64,000 nucleotides of DNA from positions 26,866 to 90,865 of the forward strand of contig CANQUA010000003.1 in assembly GCA_947626915.1 (NCBI GenBank), written 5' to 3'. Shown here one piece after another: positions 28,426 through 37,746 of this stretch; the stretch's first letter is position 1, and every line of letters starts with the position of its first letter. The notes below the pieces were generated by a model, which was not told where the DNA came from, did no database searches, and saw only the letters and a program-made list of their open reading frames with translations. Made by a program: the position numbers and the translations under genes. The stretch is from an uncultured Lachnospiraceae bacterium. GTDB taxonomy: Bacteria > Bacillota > Clostridia > Lachnospirales > Lachnospiraceae.

Positions 28426-30408
28426 ATGAAGACAATCCAGGAACAGGCAGTAAACGCAATCCGCGTTTTATCGGCGGACGCGATCCAGAAGGCAAAGTCG
28501 GGACATCCCGGACTGCCGCTTGGATCGGCCCCTGCGGCCTACGAGCTGTGGGCCAACCATATGAACCATAACCCGGCGGATCCGGACTGGCCGAACCGGG
28601 ACCGCTTCGTATTATCCGGCGGACATGGTTCGATGCTTTTGTATTCGCTTTTGCATCTGTACGGTTATGGCAATCTGTCGAAGGAAGATCTGATGAATTT
28701 CCGGCAGTGCGGTTCTCTGACGCCGGGACATCCGGAATATAGACATACGGTGGGCGTTGAGGCGACGACCGGTCCGCTGGGCCAGGGCATGGCGATGGCG
28801 GTCGGCATGGCGATGGCGGAGAAGCATCTGGCGGCCGTGTTTAATAAAGACGAGTATCCGGTGGTGGATCACTATACCTTCGTGCTGGGCGGCGACGGCT
28901 GCATGATGGAGGGCATTTCATCGGAGGCGTTTTCCCTGGCGGGGACGCTGAAGCTGGGCAAGCTGATCGTTCTTTACGATTCCAACCGGATTTCGATCGA
29001 GGGAAGCACCGACATCGCATTCACGGAGAATGTGCAGGAACGGATGAGCGCGTTCGGATTCCAGACCATTACCGTGGAGGACGGCAATGATCTGGCGGCC
29101 ATCGGCGCGGCGATCGAGCTGGCGAAAGCGGAAACGGACAAACCGTCCTTTATCACGGTAAAAACCCAGATCGGCTACGGCTGCCCGGCCAAACAGGGCA
29201 AGGCCAGCGCCCACGGCGAGCCGCTGGGCGACGACAATATCCGGGAGATGAAGGAATTCCTGGAGTGGCCGTCTCAGGAGCCGTTCTATGTGCCGGATGA
29301 GGTTTACGCCCATTATCAGGCGCTGGCGGACAGCAAGGTAGACGCGGAGAACGCGTGGAACGCGATGTTTGCCGCTTACTGCCAGGAATATCCGGAGATG
29401 GAGAAGCTGTGGAATCAGTACCACGACGAGAAAGCTGCGGAGATCTTCCGGGACGACGCAGATTTCTGGAAGCAGTCCGAGAAGCCGGAGGCGACCCGGA
29501 ACCTGTCGGGCAAAGTGCTCAACTACATGAAAGACAAGCTGCCGAACCTGTTCGGCGGTTCTGCGGACCTGGCCCCGTCCAATAAAACCAATATGTCCGG
29601 CGCGGGGGATTTCTCCGCGGCGACGCCCGAGGGACGCAATCTCCATTTCGGCGTCCGCGAACAGGCCATGGCCGCCATCGGCAACGGACTGGCGCTCCAC
29701 GGCGGACTGAAACCGTATGTGGCGACATTCTTTGTGTTCAGCGATTATACGAAGCCCATGGCGCGGCTTTCCGCCATCATGGGACTGCCGCTGACCTTCG
29801 TGTTCAGCCATGACAGCATCGGCGTCGGCGAGGACGGCCCGACCCACGAGCCGGTAGAGCAGATGGCCATGCTGCGCGCCATGCCGAATTTCCATGTGTT
29901 CCGTCCCTGCGACGCGGTAGAGACGGCGGCGGCCTGGTACAGCGCCATGACCTCCGTGAAAACGCCGACCGCGCTGGTACTGACGAGGCAGAACCTGGCC
30001 CCGATGCCGGGCAGCAGCAAGGAAGCGCTGAAAGGCGGATACGTGATCGACGACTGCGAAGGCACGCCGGATGTGATCCTGATCGCCAGCGGTTCCGAGG
30101 TGGAGCTGGCGGCGAAGGCGAAAGCGGTTCTGGCGGAAGAGGGCACGAAGGTGCGCGTGGTGTCGATGCCGTGTATGGATCTGTTCGAGGAGCAGAGTGC
30201 GGAGTATAAGGAGTCGGTGCTGCCGAAGAGCGTCCGCAAGCGTGTGGCTATTGAGGCGCTCAGCGATTTCGGCTGGGGCAAATATGTGGGGCTGGATGGC
30301 GCGTGCGTGACCATGACGGGCTTCGGAGCCAGCGGACCTTACGCGAAGCTGTTTGAGCAATTCGGATTCACCGTGGATCATGTGGTCGAGACGGTAAAAT
30401 CGCTGTAA
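28426..30408 (+). CDS. tkt: Transketolase (full length)
   Basis: KSGHPGLPLGSAPAAYELW, GPLGQGMAMAVGMAMAEK, GDGCMMEG, THDSIGVGEDGPTHEP-type motif (SHDSIGVGEDGPTHEPVEQ). Confidence 0.96.
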   Translation: MKTIQEQAVNAIRVLSADAIQKAKSGHPGLPLGSAPAAYELWANHMNHNPADPDWPNRDRFVLSGGHGSMLLYSLLHLYGYGNLSKEDLMNFRQCGSLTPGHPEYRHTVGVEATTGPLGQGMAMAVGMAMAEKHLAAVFNKDEYPVVDHYTFVLGGDGCMMEGISSEAFSLAGTLKLGKLIVLYDSNRISIEGSTDIAFTENVQERMSAFGFQTITVEDGNDLAAIGAAIELAKAETDKPSFITVKTQIGYGCPAKQGKASAHGEPLGDDNIREMKEFLEWPSQEPFYVPDEVYAHYQALADSKVDAENAWNAMFAAYCQEYPEMEKLWNQYHDEKAAEIFRDDADFWKQSEKPEATRNLSGKVLNYMKDKLPNLFGGSADLAPSNKTNMSGAGDFSAATPEGRNLHFGVREQAMAAIGNGLALHGGLKPYVATFFVFSDYTKPMARLSAIMGLPLTFVFSHDSIGVGEDGPTHEPVEQMAMLRAMPNFHVFRPCDAVETAAAWYSAMTSVKTPTALVLTRQNLAPMPGSSKEALKGGYVIDDCEGTPDVILIASGSEVELAAKAKAVLAEEGTKVRVVSMPCMDLFEEQSAEYKESVLPKSVRKRVAIEALSDFGWGKYVGLDGACVTMTGFGASGPYAKLFEQFGFTVDHVVETVKSL

Positions 30409-30500
30409 GGGCTTGCCGGGCGGCCGTGCCCGCATTGTGAGACGGCAGAATATAAGCCGTGCAGCTTTATGAACTGCAGCCTGCGATGATGCGGGCTGTA

Positions 30501-30535
30501 GGTTACAGGATACAGGTTACAGGTTGCAAGGAACA
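30501..30535. repeat. Five tandem 7-bp units (GGTTACA GGATACA GGTTACA GGTTGCA AGGAACA)
   Basis: Direct reading of intergenic sequence. Confidence 0.75.
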
Positions 30536-30648
30536 GGATTACCATGCGGCATCGCCGGATATCCGCGCCGCTTGGGACGGGATCCTGTGCGGAACGTAGC
30601 GTATCCGGGCCGGTTTGTCCGGTCCGGACATCAGGAAAGGAGAGCATT

Positions 30649-31302
30649 ATGAGATTTTTTATTGATACAGCCAATGTAGACGAGATCCGTGAGGCCAACG
30701 CCATGGGCATTATCTGCGGCGTTACCACGAATCCCTCCCTGATCGCCAAGGAGGGTCGGGATTTTAAGCAGGTGATCGCGGAGATCGCTTCCATCGTGGA
30801 CGGCCCCATCAGCGGCGAAGTGAAAGCGACGACGACAGACGCCGAGGGCATGATCAAAGAGGGCCGGGAGATCGCGGCGATCCATCCCAATATGGTCGTG
30901 AAGATCCCGATGACGACGGAGGGACTGAAAGCGGTCAAGGTTCTGGCGGCCGAGGGCATAAAAACCAATGTGACGCTGGTGTTCACGACGGCGCAGGCGC
31001 TTCTGGCGGCGAGAGCAGGCGCGACCTATGTGTCTCCGTTTGTGGGCCGTCTGGACGATATCTCCATGCCGGGCGTGGAACTGATCGAGGACATCGCCGA
31101 CGTGTTTATTACGCATGATATCGAGACGCAGATCATTGCGGCCAGCATCCGCCACGCGATTCATGTGATCGACTGCGCGAGGGCCGGGGCCGACATCGCA
31201 ACGGTGCCTTACAAGGTGCTGATGCAGATGACGAAGCATCCGCTGACCGACGCGGGCATTGAAAAATTTAAGAAGGACTATATCGCGGTATTCGGCGAAT
31301 AA
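30649..31302 (+). CDS. Transaldolase / fructose-6-phosphate aldolase family
   Basis: [84 protein letters not shown]. Confidence 0.95.
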   Translation: MRFFIDTANVDEIREANAMGIICGVTTNPSLIAKEGRDFKQVIAEIASIVDGPISGEVKATTTDAEGMIKEGREIAAIHPNMVVKIPMTTEGLKAVKVLAAEGIKTNVTLVFTTAQALLAARAGATYVSPFVGRLDDISMPGVELIEDIADVFITHDIETQIIAASIRHAIHVIDCARAGADIATVPYKVLMQMTKHPLTDAGIEKFKKDYIAVFGE

Positions 31303-31480
31303 AGAGACGGGACAGGGCTGCAGCAGCACGGACGGAGGTTTTCTGACGACAGGCCGGTGTTGCGGCAGCCCTTTTTTGCCGGCGCGCGGCGTGCGGTTTG
31401 ACATCCTGGCTCTCGGTGACGGGAGACCCGGCAGAACCGAGGCGTTCGCGGCAGCTTTATCAGTTGGGGAGGAACGGATT

Positions 31481-31990
31481 ATGACAAGGAAAGAAATGGT
31501 TTTTACCCAGTTATGCTTTCTTTTGTGGTTTGTGGATTTCAATGTGCAGGGGATCGACGTCCTGCCGGATTTTCTGGGAATCATTTTTTTGGCCTGCGCC
31601 CTGTACAGCATGGCGAAGAGCGGAAAGATCAAAAAACTGCTGATTCCGCTTCCGGGGCTCCTGTTCGTGGATTTTGCTGCCCACTGGTTCCTGGATTTTG
31701 AACTGCCTTACGAGATACTGGCCGTCCGGATCGTGGCCGGCATTATGATTTTCCTGTATTTCGGCCTTATGATGGAACGCCTGCAGGAGCTGAATCCGGG
31801 GATTGCGGCAGGGGTCGAGGTCTGCCGGATGGCGTATCTGGCGCTGCTGATTCTGGATTACGTTTCTCTGGTGCTGGTGATCTTCCCGCTGATGCTGGCG
31901 GAAGTAGCCGGGGGCTGGATCATCACGCTGGCGCTGGTCATCCTTTTGTGCCGGGCGAAGCCCGCGGGAGCGAAGAAGCCGGCGGCGTGA
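31481..31990 (+). CDS. Small multi-pass membrane protein, unknown function
   Basis: GGGGAGGA before ATG; several hydrophobic segments. Confidence 0.65.
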   Translation: MTRKEMVFTQLCFLLWFVDFNVQGIDVLPDFLGIIFLACALYSMAKSGKIKKLLIPLPGLLFVDFAAHWFLDFELPYEILAVRIVAGIMIFLYFGLMMERLQELNPGIAAGVEVCRMAYLALLILDYVSLVLVIFPLMLAEVAGGWIITLALVILLCRAKPAGAKKPAA

Positions 31991-32139
31991 GGCGGGGGTC
32001 TGCTTATGGGTGGGATCCTGCGGGGAGGCCGTTCCTGTTTTATGACATAAGCGATGGTGAATTTTACGGGAGTACCGAGGCCCGCCTTTACAGCGCCGTC
32101 GTTTCGCAGCCGTTGAAAAGACGGCGGGAGAATAGAAGT

Positions 32140-32457
32140 ATGCAGAATCGTTCAAACAATGTATCCCGGCGTTCGGACTCATCCCAGCCGGCGCAGTCCG
32201 GGGACCGGCAGCTGCGGTACTGCCGCCGCTGCCTGCTCAGCGAGATGGCGGGGCAGGAAACCCTATATCAGAGCGTCCAGCGCCTGCGGGCCGCGATGCC
32301 GGAGAGAGAACGGGCCTCCGACGCGGAATACGAGGCGCGGCTTGCGGTGTGCAGGGAATGTCCGTCCCTGGATCACGCCTCCTGTATGCAGTGCGGCTGC
32401 TACGCGGAAGTGCGGGCGCTGAAGCGGGCGGTTCACTGTCCGGTGAAAAAATGGTGA
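32140..32457 (+). CDS. DUF6171-like Cys-rich small protein
   Basis: YCRRCLL...VCRECPSLDHASCMQCGCYAEVRALKRAVHCPVKKW. Confidence 0.7.
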   Translation: MQNRSNNVSRRSDSSQPAQSGDRQLRYCRRCLLSEMAGQETLYQSVQRLRAAMPERERASDAEYEARLAVCRECPSLDHASCMQCGCYAEVRALKRAVHCPVKKW

Positions 32458-32734
32458 GTTTGCTGTCTGTTTAGGCTTTCCGTCCTGTTTTTGAAATTCA
32501 GCGGTCATAACAGGGCATGTATGCCGCCCTGTAAGTATACCGGCAGTCAGGCGGGAATCATGCACTCTTTAAAACAGGCGCGGTTAATTTGCGGGGAATT
32601 GTTGAGAAAACAGAGAACGTCCGGCTCAGCCGGGCGATTTTTTATGGAAAGAAAGATTTCATCCATAAAAACAGGGGGCGCCGTGCGTATCATAAAAGAG
32701 AACCAAACAGGGAATCAGCAGGAGGAGGTTAATT

Positions 32735-34261
32735 ATGAGACAGAGAAGACTTTATCTTGCCGCGCTGGGGTACATGGTATTGCTGGCGGCGTGCAGAACC
32801 GGTTCCGGCAATGAGACGGCGGAGAGTATTCCGGGCGGCTCCGCTGAGAAATCTGCGGCCTTGCTGTCAGAAACAGAGAGAACGCCGACCGGTTTTGCTG
32901 CGGAGGACAGCTATGTATTGGAAGAGGTCACGTTCGTGTGGGAGAAAGTCGGGTTTGGCGGCGACTGCATTGTCACACTGGAGCCGTTTAACATGTTCCG
33001 GATGAGCGAAGGACCTTTGAGCAGCACGGTCTACAGAGGATATTTTGATGTGGACGGGGATACTGTCACGCTGAGAGATTCCGCGTCGTCAGATGGATAC
33101 AAGAATTTCCGGTTCCGGATCAATGACGGCAAGACGGAACTGACGTTTATAGCGGACGGTTCGGACAACCTGCCGTTTGTCAGTCTCGAAGACGGCGATC
33201 GGTTCAGTACGGAGCTTCATCATGACGCCGGCGAATACCGGGAGGCGGAATCGGGGACGGATGCCGGCGGAGAAACCGATGTGGTTCCGGCAGTTATGGT
33301 GGACGGTGAGCTTTATTTTTCGACCGGAGAAGAGAGTACGGTCAGCGGACGCTGCGGCAATATGGACGGAACGATCACATCGACGGTAGACGGTACGGAG
33401 TATCCCACCGAGGATAATCAGTCAAACTTTGGGGCCGGAGCCGGTTATCAGTACGGTCCGGCTGAACATACGATCGAAGTCTATATGGCAGAAGGAAGCA
33501 GTGAGAAGCGATGGATCGTGTTTAAAAAGCGTACTCACAGCGAAATGGCGCCGGAGGAACTGGAAGGAGTGACCATGGAGGTGACTCATGTAACGGACAG
33601 CCTGGTTACGGTGGTTTTTGAGAATGATACGGATAAGGAGATTGAGACAGGGGATTATTTCTGGCTGGAGCGCCGTACCGGGAATGGGTGGGAGGCCCTT
33701 GACCCGGTCATAGATAACTACGGATTCAGCGAGATCGCCTATTTCGTTGAGAAAGACCGGCCGCTGAAACTGGAGGTACGATACGACTGGCTGTTCGGAA
33801 AACTGGAGCCGGGCGAATACCGGATCGTGAAGCAGGTGGATGATTTCAGAGGAACGGGCGACTTTGATACTTATAAATACCGCGCGGAATTTACCGTTGA
33901 CAGCGATATCTGCCGGATCGATTACGGCGCATCGGCGCTTTATGCTTCCAATGACATGAATCAGGCGATCGCAGTCATTCTGGATGAATTCAGCGGATGG
34001 GAGGAAAAAGGCTGTGTCCTGCATAATATCCGGTACACTTCCGATGACTGTAACAGTAAAGAAAATCTGGAACGGATGAATGAGCTGGCGCAGGACGGAA
34101 CGGTTTACACGCAATGTATCGAGTTTGTAAGCGATTATCATTCCCCTGAAAATGAAGCGGACGCGGGAGCCTGGAATCCGGACTTTGAGTATGAAGACTG
34201 GCAGTGGTGGTTGGCGCGGGAAAACGGCGGTCCATGGGTACTGGTGACCATGGGATACTGA
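32735..34261 (+). CDS. Lipoprotein with Ig-like domain, unknown function
   Basis: Lipobox VLLAACRTG; GVTMEVTHVTDSLVTVVFENDTDKEIETGDYFWLERRTGNGWEAL...LEPGEYRIVKQV. Confidence 0.7.
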   Translation: MRQRRLYLAALGYMVLLAACRTGSGNETAESIPGGSAEKSAALLSETERTPTGFAAEDSYVLEEVTFVWEKVGFGGDCIVTLEPFNMFRMSEGPLSSTVYRGYFDVDGDTVTLRDSASSDGYKNFRFRINDGKTELTFIADGSDNLPFVSLEDGDRFSTELHHDAGEYREAESGTDAGGETDVVPAVMVDGELYFSTGEESTVSGRCGNMDGTITSTVDGTEYPTEDNQSNFGAGAGYQYGPAEHTIEVYMAEGSSEKRWIVFKKRTHSEMAPEELEGVTMEVTHVTDSLVTVVFENDTDKEIETGDYFWLERRTGNGWEALDPVIDNYGFSEIAYFVEKDRPLKLEVRYDWLFGKLEPGEYRIVKQVDDFRGTGDFDTYKYRAEFTVDSDICRIDYGASALYASNDMNQAIAVILDEFSGWEEKGCVLHNIRYTSDDCNSKENLERMNELAQDGTVYTQCIEFVSDYHSPENEADAGAWNPDFEYEDWQWWLARENGGPWVLVTMGY

Positions 34262-34426
34262 TGACGGCAGCGGGAAAGGATGACGATTGCAATATCGAAA
34301 AGTCTGAAACACTCTTCTTATAGCTGCAAATTACCGGATGCTTCTTGCAATCCATAATGGATTATGGTAAAAAAGGATTAGCAGAACCTGTATCTGCAAA
34401 ACATTTACATACAAGGGGGATTTACT

Positions 34427-35107
34427 ATGCGTTACGAAATAAGGGGAGAGACGCTGCCGGTGGTGATCTGCTATCTGGACAATGGGGAGAGGATGGTTAC
34501 GGAGCGCGGCTCCATGAGCTGGATGTCTTCGAACATGAAGATGGAGACGACGACCAACGGCGGCATGGGCAAGGCGTTCGGCAGGATGTTCGCGGGCGAA
34601 GCAATGTTCCAGAATATTTACACGGCGCAGAACGGGGAGGGAATGATCGCATTCGCTTCCAGTTTCCCCGGCACGATCATGCCGGTGGAGATCGGGCCCG
34701 GCAGGGAGATGGTGGTGCAGAAATCCGGATTCCTGGCCTCGGAAATGAATGTGAACCTGTCCGTATTCTTCCAGAAAAGGTTTGGGGCGGGTTTGTTCAG
34801 CGGCGAGGGATTTATCCTGCAGAGACTGTCCGGGCAGGGCGTCGCTTTTCTGGAATTTGACGGCCATATCGTTGAATATGACCTGCAGCCGGGGCAGCAG
34901 CTTTTAGTGGATACCGGTTATCTGGCGGCCGTGGACGCGACCTGCTCCATTGATATCCAGAAAATTTCCGGCGTGAAGAATATCCTGTTCGGCGGCGAGG
35001 GCCTGTTTAATACGGTGATCACGGGGCCGGGCCACGTGTGGCTGCAGACCATGCCGATCTCCGCGGTGGCTTCCGAGATCCTGCGGTTCGTGCCTTCCGG
35101 CAAATAG
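34427..35107 (+). CDS. AIM24 / TIGR00266-family protein
   Basis: VYLDNGERMVTERGSMSWMS-type N-terminus, FASSFPGTIMPVEIGPGREMVVQKSGFLAS, FGGEGLFNTVITGPGHVWLQTMP. Confidence 0.85.
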   Translation: MRYEIRGETLPVVICYLDNGERMVTERGSMSWMSSNMKMETTTNGGMGKAFGRMFAGEAMFQNIYTAQNGEGMIAFASSFPGTIMPVEIGPGREMVVQKSGFLASEMNVNLSVFFQKRFGAGLFSGEGFILQRLSGQGVAFLEFDGHIVEYDLQPGQQLLVDTGYLAAVDATCSIDIQKISGVKNILFGGEGLFNTVITGPGHVWLQTMPISAVASEILRFVPSGK

Positions 35108-35162
35108 GATCGGGAACGGGTTCCGTTTGCCGGTACGGCGGGATGGAAAGACAGGGGGAGAC

Positions 35163-36476
35163 ATGAGCGGAAGGAAGAGACAGGGACGGAGGTATCTTTT
35201 ATCGGCGGCGGTTATGCTGGTTCTGGCGGCGGTTCTGGCCGGAGGGCTGATCGGGAGCGAGCACGGCCGGACGGCGGAGCATACACGGTATGCGGAGGGC
35301 GGAAGCAGTTTCCGGAGCCAGGCGTCTGAGCGGGAGAATGACTCAGCTTCCCGGCCGGTTGCGGATCAGTCTGCGGCTTTGGGGGAGACGGTCCCCCGAA
35401 ATACTGCCGCGCAGCCAACGGAAGCAGCCTCGGCCCCCGTTGTATTGACGACGGCGGGGAGCGAAACGACGGAAGCGGAGCCGGCGGAGAGCAGTTCTGA
35501 AAATGAGGAGCCGGATGGAACGGAAGAGGAATCCGGCGATATTACGCTTTTGTTTGCCGGAGATGTATATTTTTCCGATCATGTGATGAATGCCTATGAC
35601 CGGGCAGGGGATATCGGCGGCGTGCTGGACGAAGGGATCCGGGCCGAGATCGAGACCGCGGACATTTTTATGGTGAACCAGGAATTCCCCTTTACCGACC
35701 GGGGTACGGCGGCCGCGGACAAGCAGTTTACATTCCGTGTCCCGCCGGAGAAGGTTTCCCTGCTCCGGGAGATGGGCGTGGATATCGTGACCATGGCCAA
35801 TAACCATATTCTGGATTTCGGTCCCGAGGGGATCACGGACAGCCTGACGGCCTTGGACGGCGCGGGGATCCTCCACGTGGGCGCGGGAGAGAATCTGGAG
35901 CAGGCGAAAAAACTGGAGATTCTGGAGGTCAAAGGCAGGCGGATCGGGTTCCTGGGAACCAGCCGCGTCTATATGGCGGCCAGCTGGGCGGCAGGGGACG
36001 GACATCCGGGCGTGTTTTCCACTTACGATCCAACGCTGCCTTTGGAGGAGATCCGGGCGGCGCGGGAGGAGTGCGATTATCTCGTCGTATATGTGCATTG
36101 GGGGATCGAGCGGAACACAGAGCCGGAACAATACCAGCGGAACATGGGACGGCAGTACATCGACGCCGGGGCGGATCTGGTAGTCGGCAGCCATCCCCAT
36201 GTGCTGCAGGAGATCGAGTATTACAACGGAAAGCCGATCGCGTACAGTCTGGGCAATTTTGTATTCGGCAGCAGCATCCCGGAGACGGAGCTTTTGAAAG
36301 TGGTGTTAAAAGCGCCGGAGGATCCCGGCAGTGAAAGCGGGGGCATGAAAGAAAGCGGCGGCGCTTCCGGACCGGAGGTTGTCGGTGCTTCCGGGGAGAC
36401 GGCGGATTTTATCGTGGAAGTTGCGACGATTCCCTGCACGTCTTCCGGCGGGTATACGCGGGTACGGGGACAGTGA
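35163..36476 (+). CDS. CapA-family (metallophosphatase-like) exported/membrane-anchored protein
   Basis: ITLLFAGDVYFSDHVM, MANNHILDFGPEGITDSL, HWGIERNTEPEQYQRNMGRQYIDAGADLVVGSHPHVLQEIEYYNGKPIAYSLGNFVFGS. Confidence 0.92.
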   Translation: MSGRKRQGRRYLLSAAVMLVLAAVLAGGLIGSEHGRTAEHTRYAEGGSSFRSQASERENDSASRPVADQSAALGETVPRNTAAQPTEAASAPVVLTTAGSETTEAEPAESSSENEEPDGTEEESGDITLLFAGDVYFSDHVMNAYDRAGDIGGVLDEGIRAEIETADIFMVNQEFPFTDRGTAAADKQFTFRVPPEKVSLLREMGVDIVTMANNHILDFGPEGITDSLTALDGAGILHVGAGENLEQAKKLEILEVKGRRIGFLGTSRVYMAASWAAGDGHPGVFSTYDPTLPLEEIRAAREECDYLVVYVHWGIERNTEPEQYQRNMGRQYIDAGADLVVGSHPHVLQEIEYYNGKPIAYSLGNFVFGSSIPETELLKVVLKAPEDPGSESGGMKESGGASGPEVVGASGETADFIVEVATIPCTSSGGYTRVRGQ

Positions 36477-36741
36477 GTACAGGGGAATGCCGCGGTTTGT
36501 CTGCAGCGATTCGGCGCGGCACAGAGATGTCCGGCAGGAAAACCCGGGTGCGGTTTGGAGGCGGCCGGCACAAAACATGATGCAGGTTCATATGGGTTCA
36601 TCGATATACGGAGACGCAGGCGCGGATGGAAGGATAGACGCGGGGGCGGAGCGCAAAACGGAACTTGGCTTGCTGTTTATCTGTTATTTGCCCGCGAAAA
36701 TGAATCTGACGGCATATTACAGCAAATATTCGTGCAAAGTA

Positions 36742-36770
36742 TTGCTTTTTTCGTGCGGATGGAATATACT
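36742..36770 (+). promoter_or_regulatory. Sigma-A-like promoter (TTGCTT-17-TATACT) of TA operon
   Basis: TTGCTTTTTTCGTGCGGATGGAATATACT. Confidence 0.6.
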
Positions 36771-36779
36771 AGAATCATC

Positions 36780-36842
36780 AGCAGAAGATGCTAAGGTAAG
36801 TAGCAAGCCGAGCAGAAGATGCTGACCAATCCGCAGCATCTT
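36780..36842. promoter_or_regulatory. Putative TA operator: direct repeat AGCAGAAGATGCT x2 plus inverted AAGATGCTG/CAGCATCTT
   Basis: 36780-36792, 36811-36823; arms 36816-36824 and 36834-36842. Confidence 0.6.
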
Positions 36843-36923
36843 AAACCGTAAACCGTACAGCACAGAGACACGGAAGAGGGCCTGTAAACACTATTATTTT
36901 ATATAATATGAGGAGATGATTAT

Positions 36924-37202
36924 ATGGCTGGCACTACAACGAATATCAGCATCCGCATGGATGCCGATCTGAAGGCACAGGCCGATGCCCTTTTTGCAGA
37001 GCTGGGCATGAACCTGTCCACTGCTTTTAATATTTTTGTCCGTCAGTCGCTTCGCGAGGGCCGGATTCCGTTTGATATCTCCCTGAACGCGCCCAACAAG
37101 GAAACGGTTGCCGCCATGCTGGAGGCAGAGAGGATTGCAAAAGACCCGTCCGTGAAAGGTTATACCGATCTCGACGAGTTGTTTGCTGACCTGAAAAAAT
37201 GA
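36924..37202 (+). CDS. RelB/DinJ-family antitoxin
   Basis: NISIRMDADLKAQADALFAELGMNLSTAFNIFVRQSLREGRIPFDI. Confidence 0.92.
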   Translation: MAGTTTNISIRMDADLKAQADALFAELGMNLSTAFNIFVRQSLREGRIPFDISLNAPNKETVAAMLEAERIAKDPSVKGYTDLDELFADLKK

Positions 37203-37489
37203 GGAAAACTAAGTATATTGTCAAACCCACCACGCAATTCAAAAAAGATTACAAGCTGGCAATAAAGCGTGGATTAAAAATCAGCCTGCTGGAAGAGGTT
37301 GTTGCTGCTTTGGCCATGGGCGAAACGCTGCCGGACAAGAATAAAGACCATCCTCTGACCGGAGACTGGGCGGGACACAGGGAATGCCATATCCAGCCGG
37401 ATTGGTTGTTGGTTTACCGCGTGGAAGGGGATGTGCTGGTGCTGACGCTGGCCCGCACCGGGACGCATAGCGATTTGTTCGGAAAATGA
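37199..37489 (+). CDS. YafQ-family mRNA interferase toxin
   Basis: FKKDYKLAIKRGL...DHPLTGDWAGHRECHIQPDWLLVYRVEGDVLVLTLARTGTHSDLF; ATGA overlap. Confidence 0.93.
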   Translation: MRKTKYIVKPTTQFKKDYKLAIKRGLKISLLEEVVAALAMGETLPDKNKDHPLTGDWAGHRECHIQPDWLLVYRVEGDVLVLTLARTGTHSDLFGK

Positions 37490-37493
37490 AATG

Positions 37494-37530
37494 CCGCCGT
37501 ATGGGGCTGGAACCCTGTACGGCGGTTTTC
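37494..37530 (+). terminator. Rho-independent terminator after TA operon
   Basis: CCGCCGTA...TACGGCGG then TTTTC. Confidence 0.7.
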
Positions 37531-37746
37531 TTCGGCTCAGATTTCTCATGTTTCTTTTCATCAGGTTCGTCCCTGGCAAACTATCCGGCGGCATTTTTCA
37601 GATTCTCCATGATTATACAGCTTCCCGCCCGGAACTAGAGTTTCATATGCGGCGTACTGCCTGACGGGGTTTGTCTGAAAACTGGGCTTCATCCGCGGCA
37701 TACCGCCGGAGGAGACCAAGGTGTTCCGGGACCCGGAACAAGCCCA

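Noticed and set aside
26615-30435. Large minus-strand ORFs (26615-28258, 28918-30435)
   Set aside because: Antisense to araB-like, araD and tkt genes, which have unambiguous motifs.
30501-30535. CRISPR or phage att site
   Set aside because: Simple 7-bp tandem repeat without spacers; flanking genes are one continuous metabolic locus.
37620-37746. Coding-like stretch (LGFIRGIPPEETKVFRDPEQ...) downstream of the exporter genes
   Set aside because: Too short, no start or stop context; cannot be assigned.
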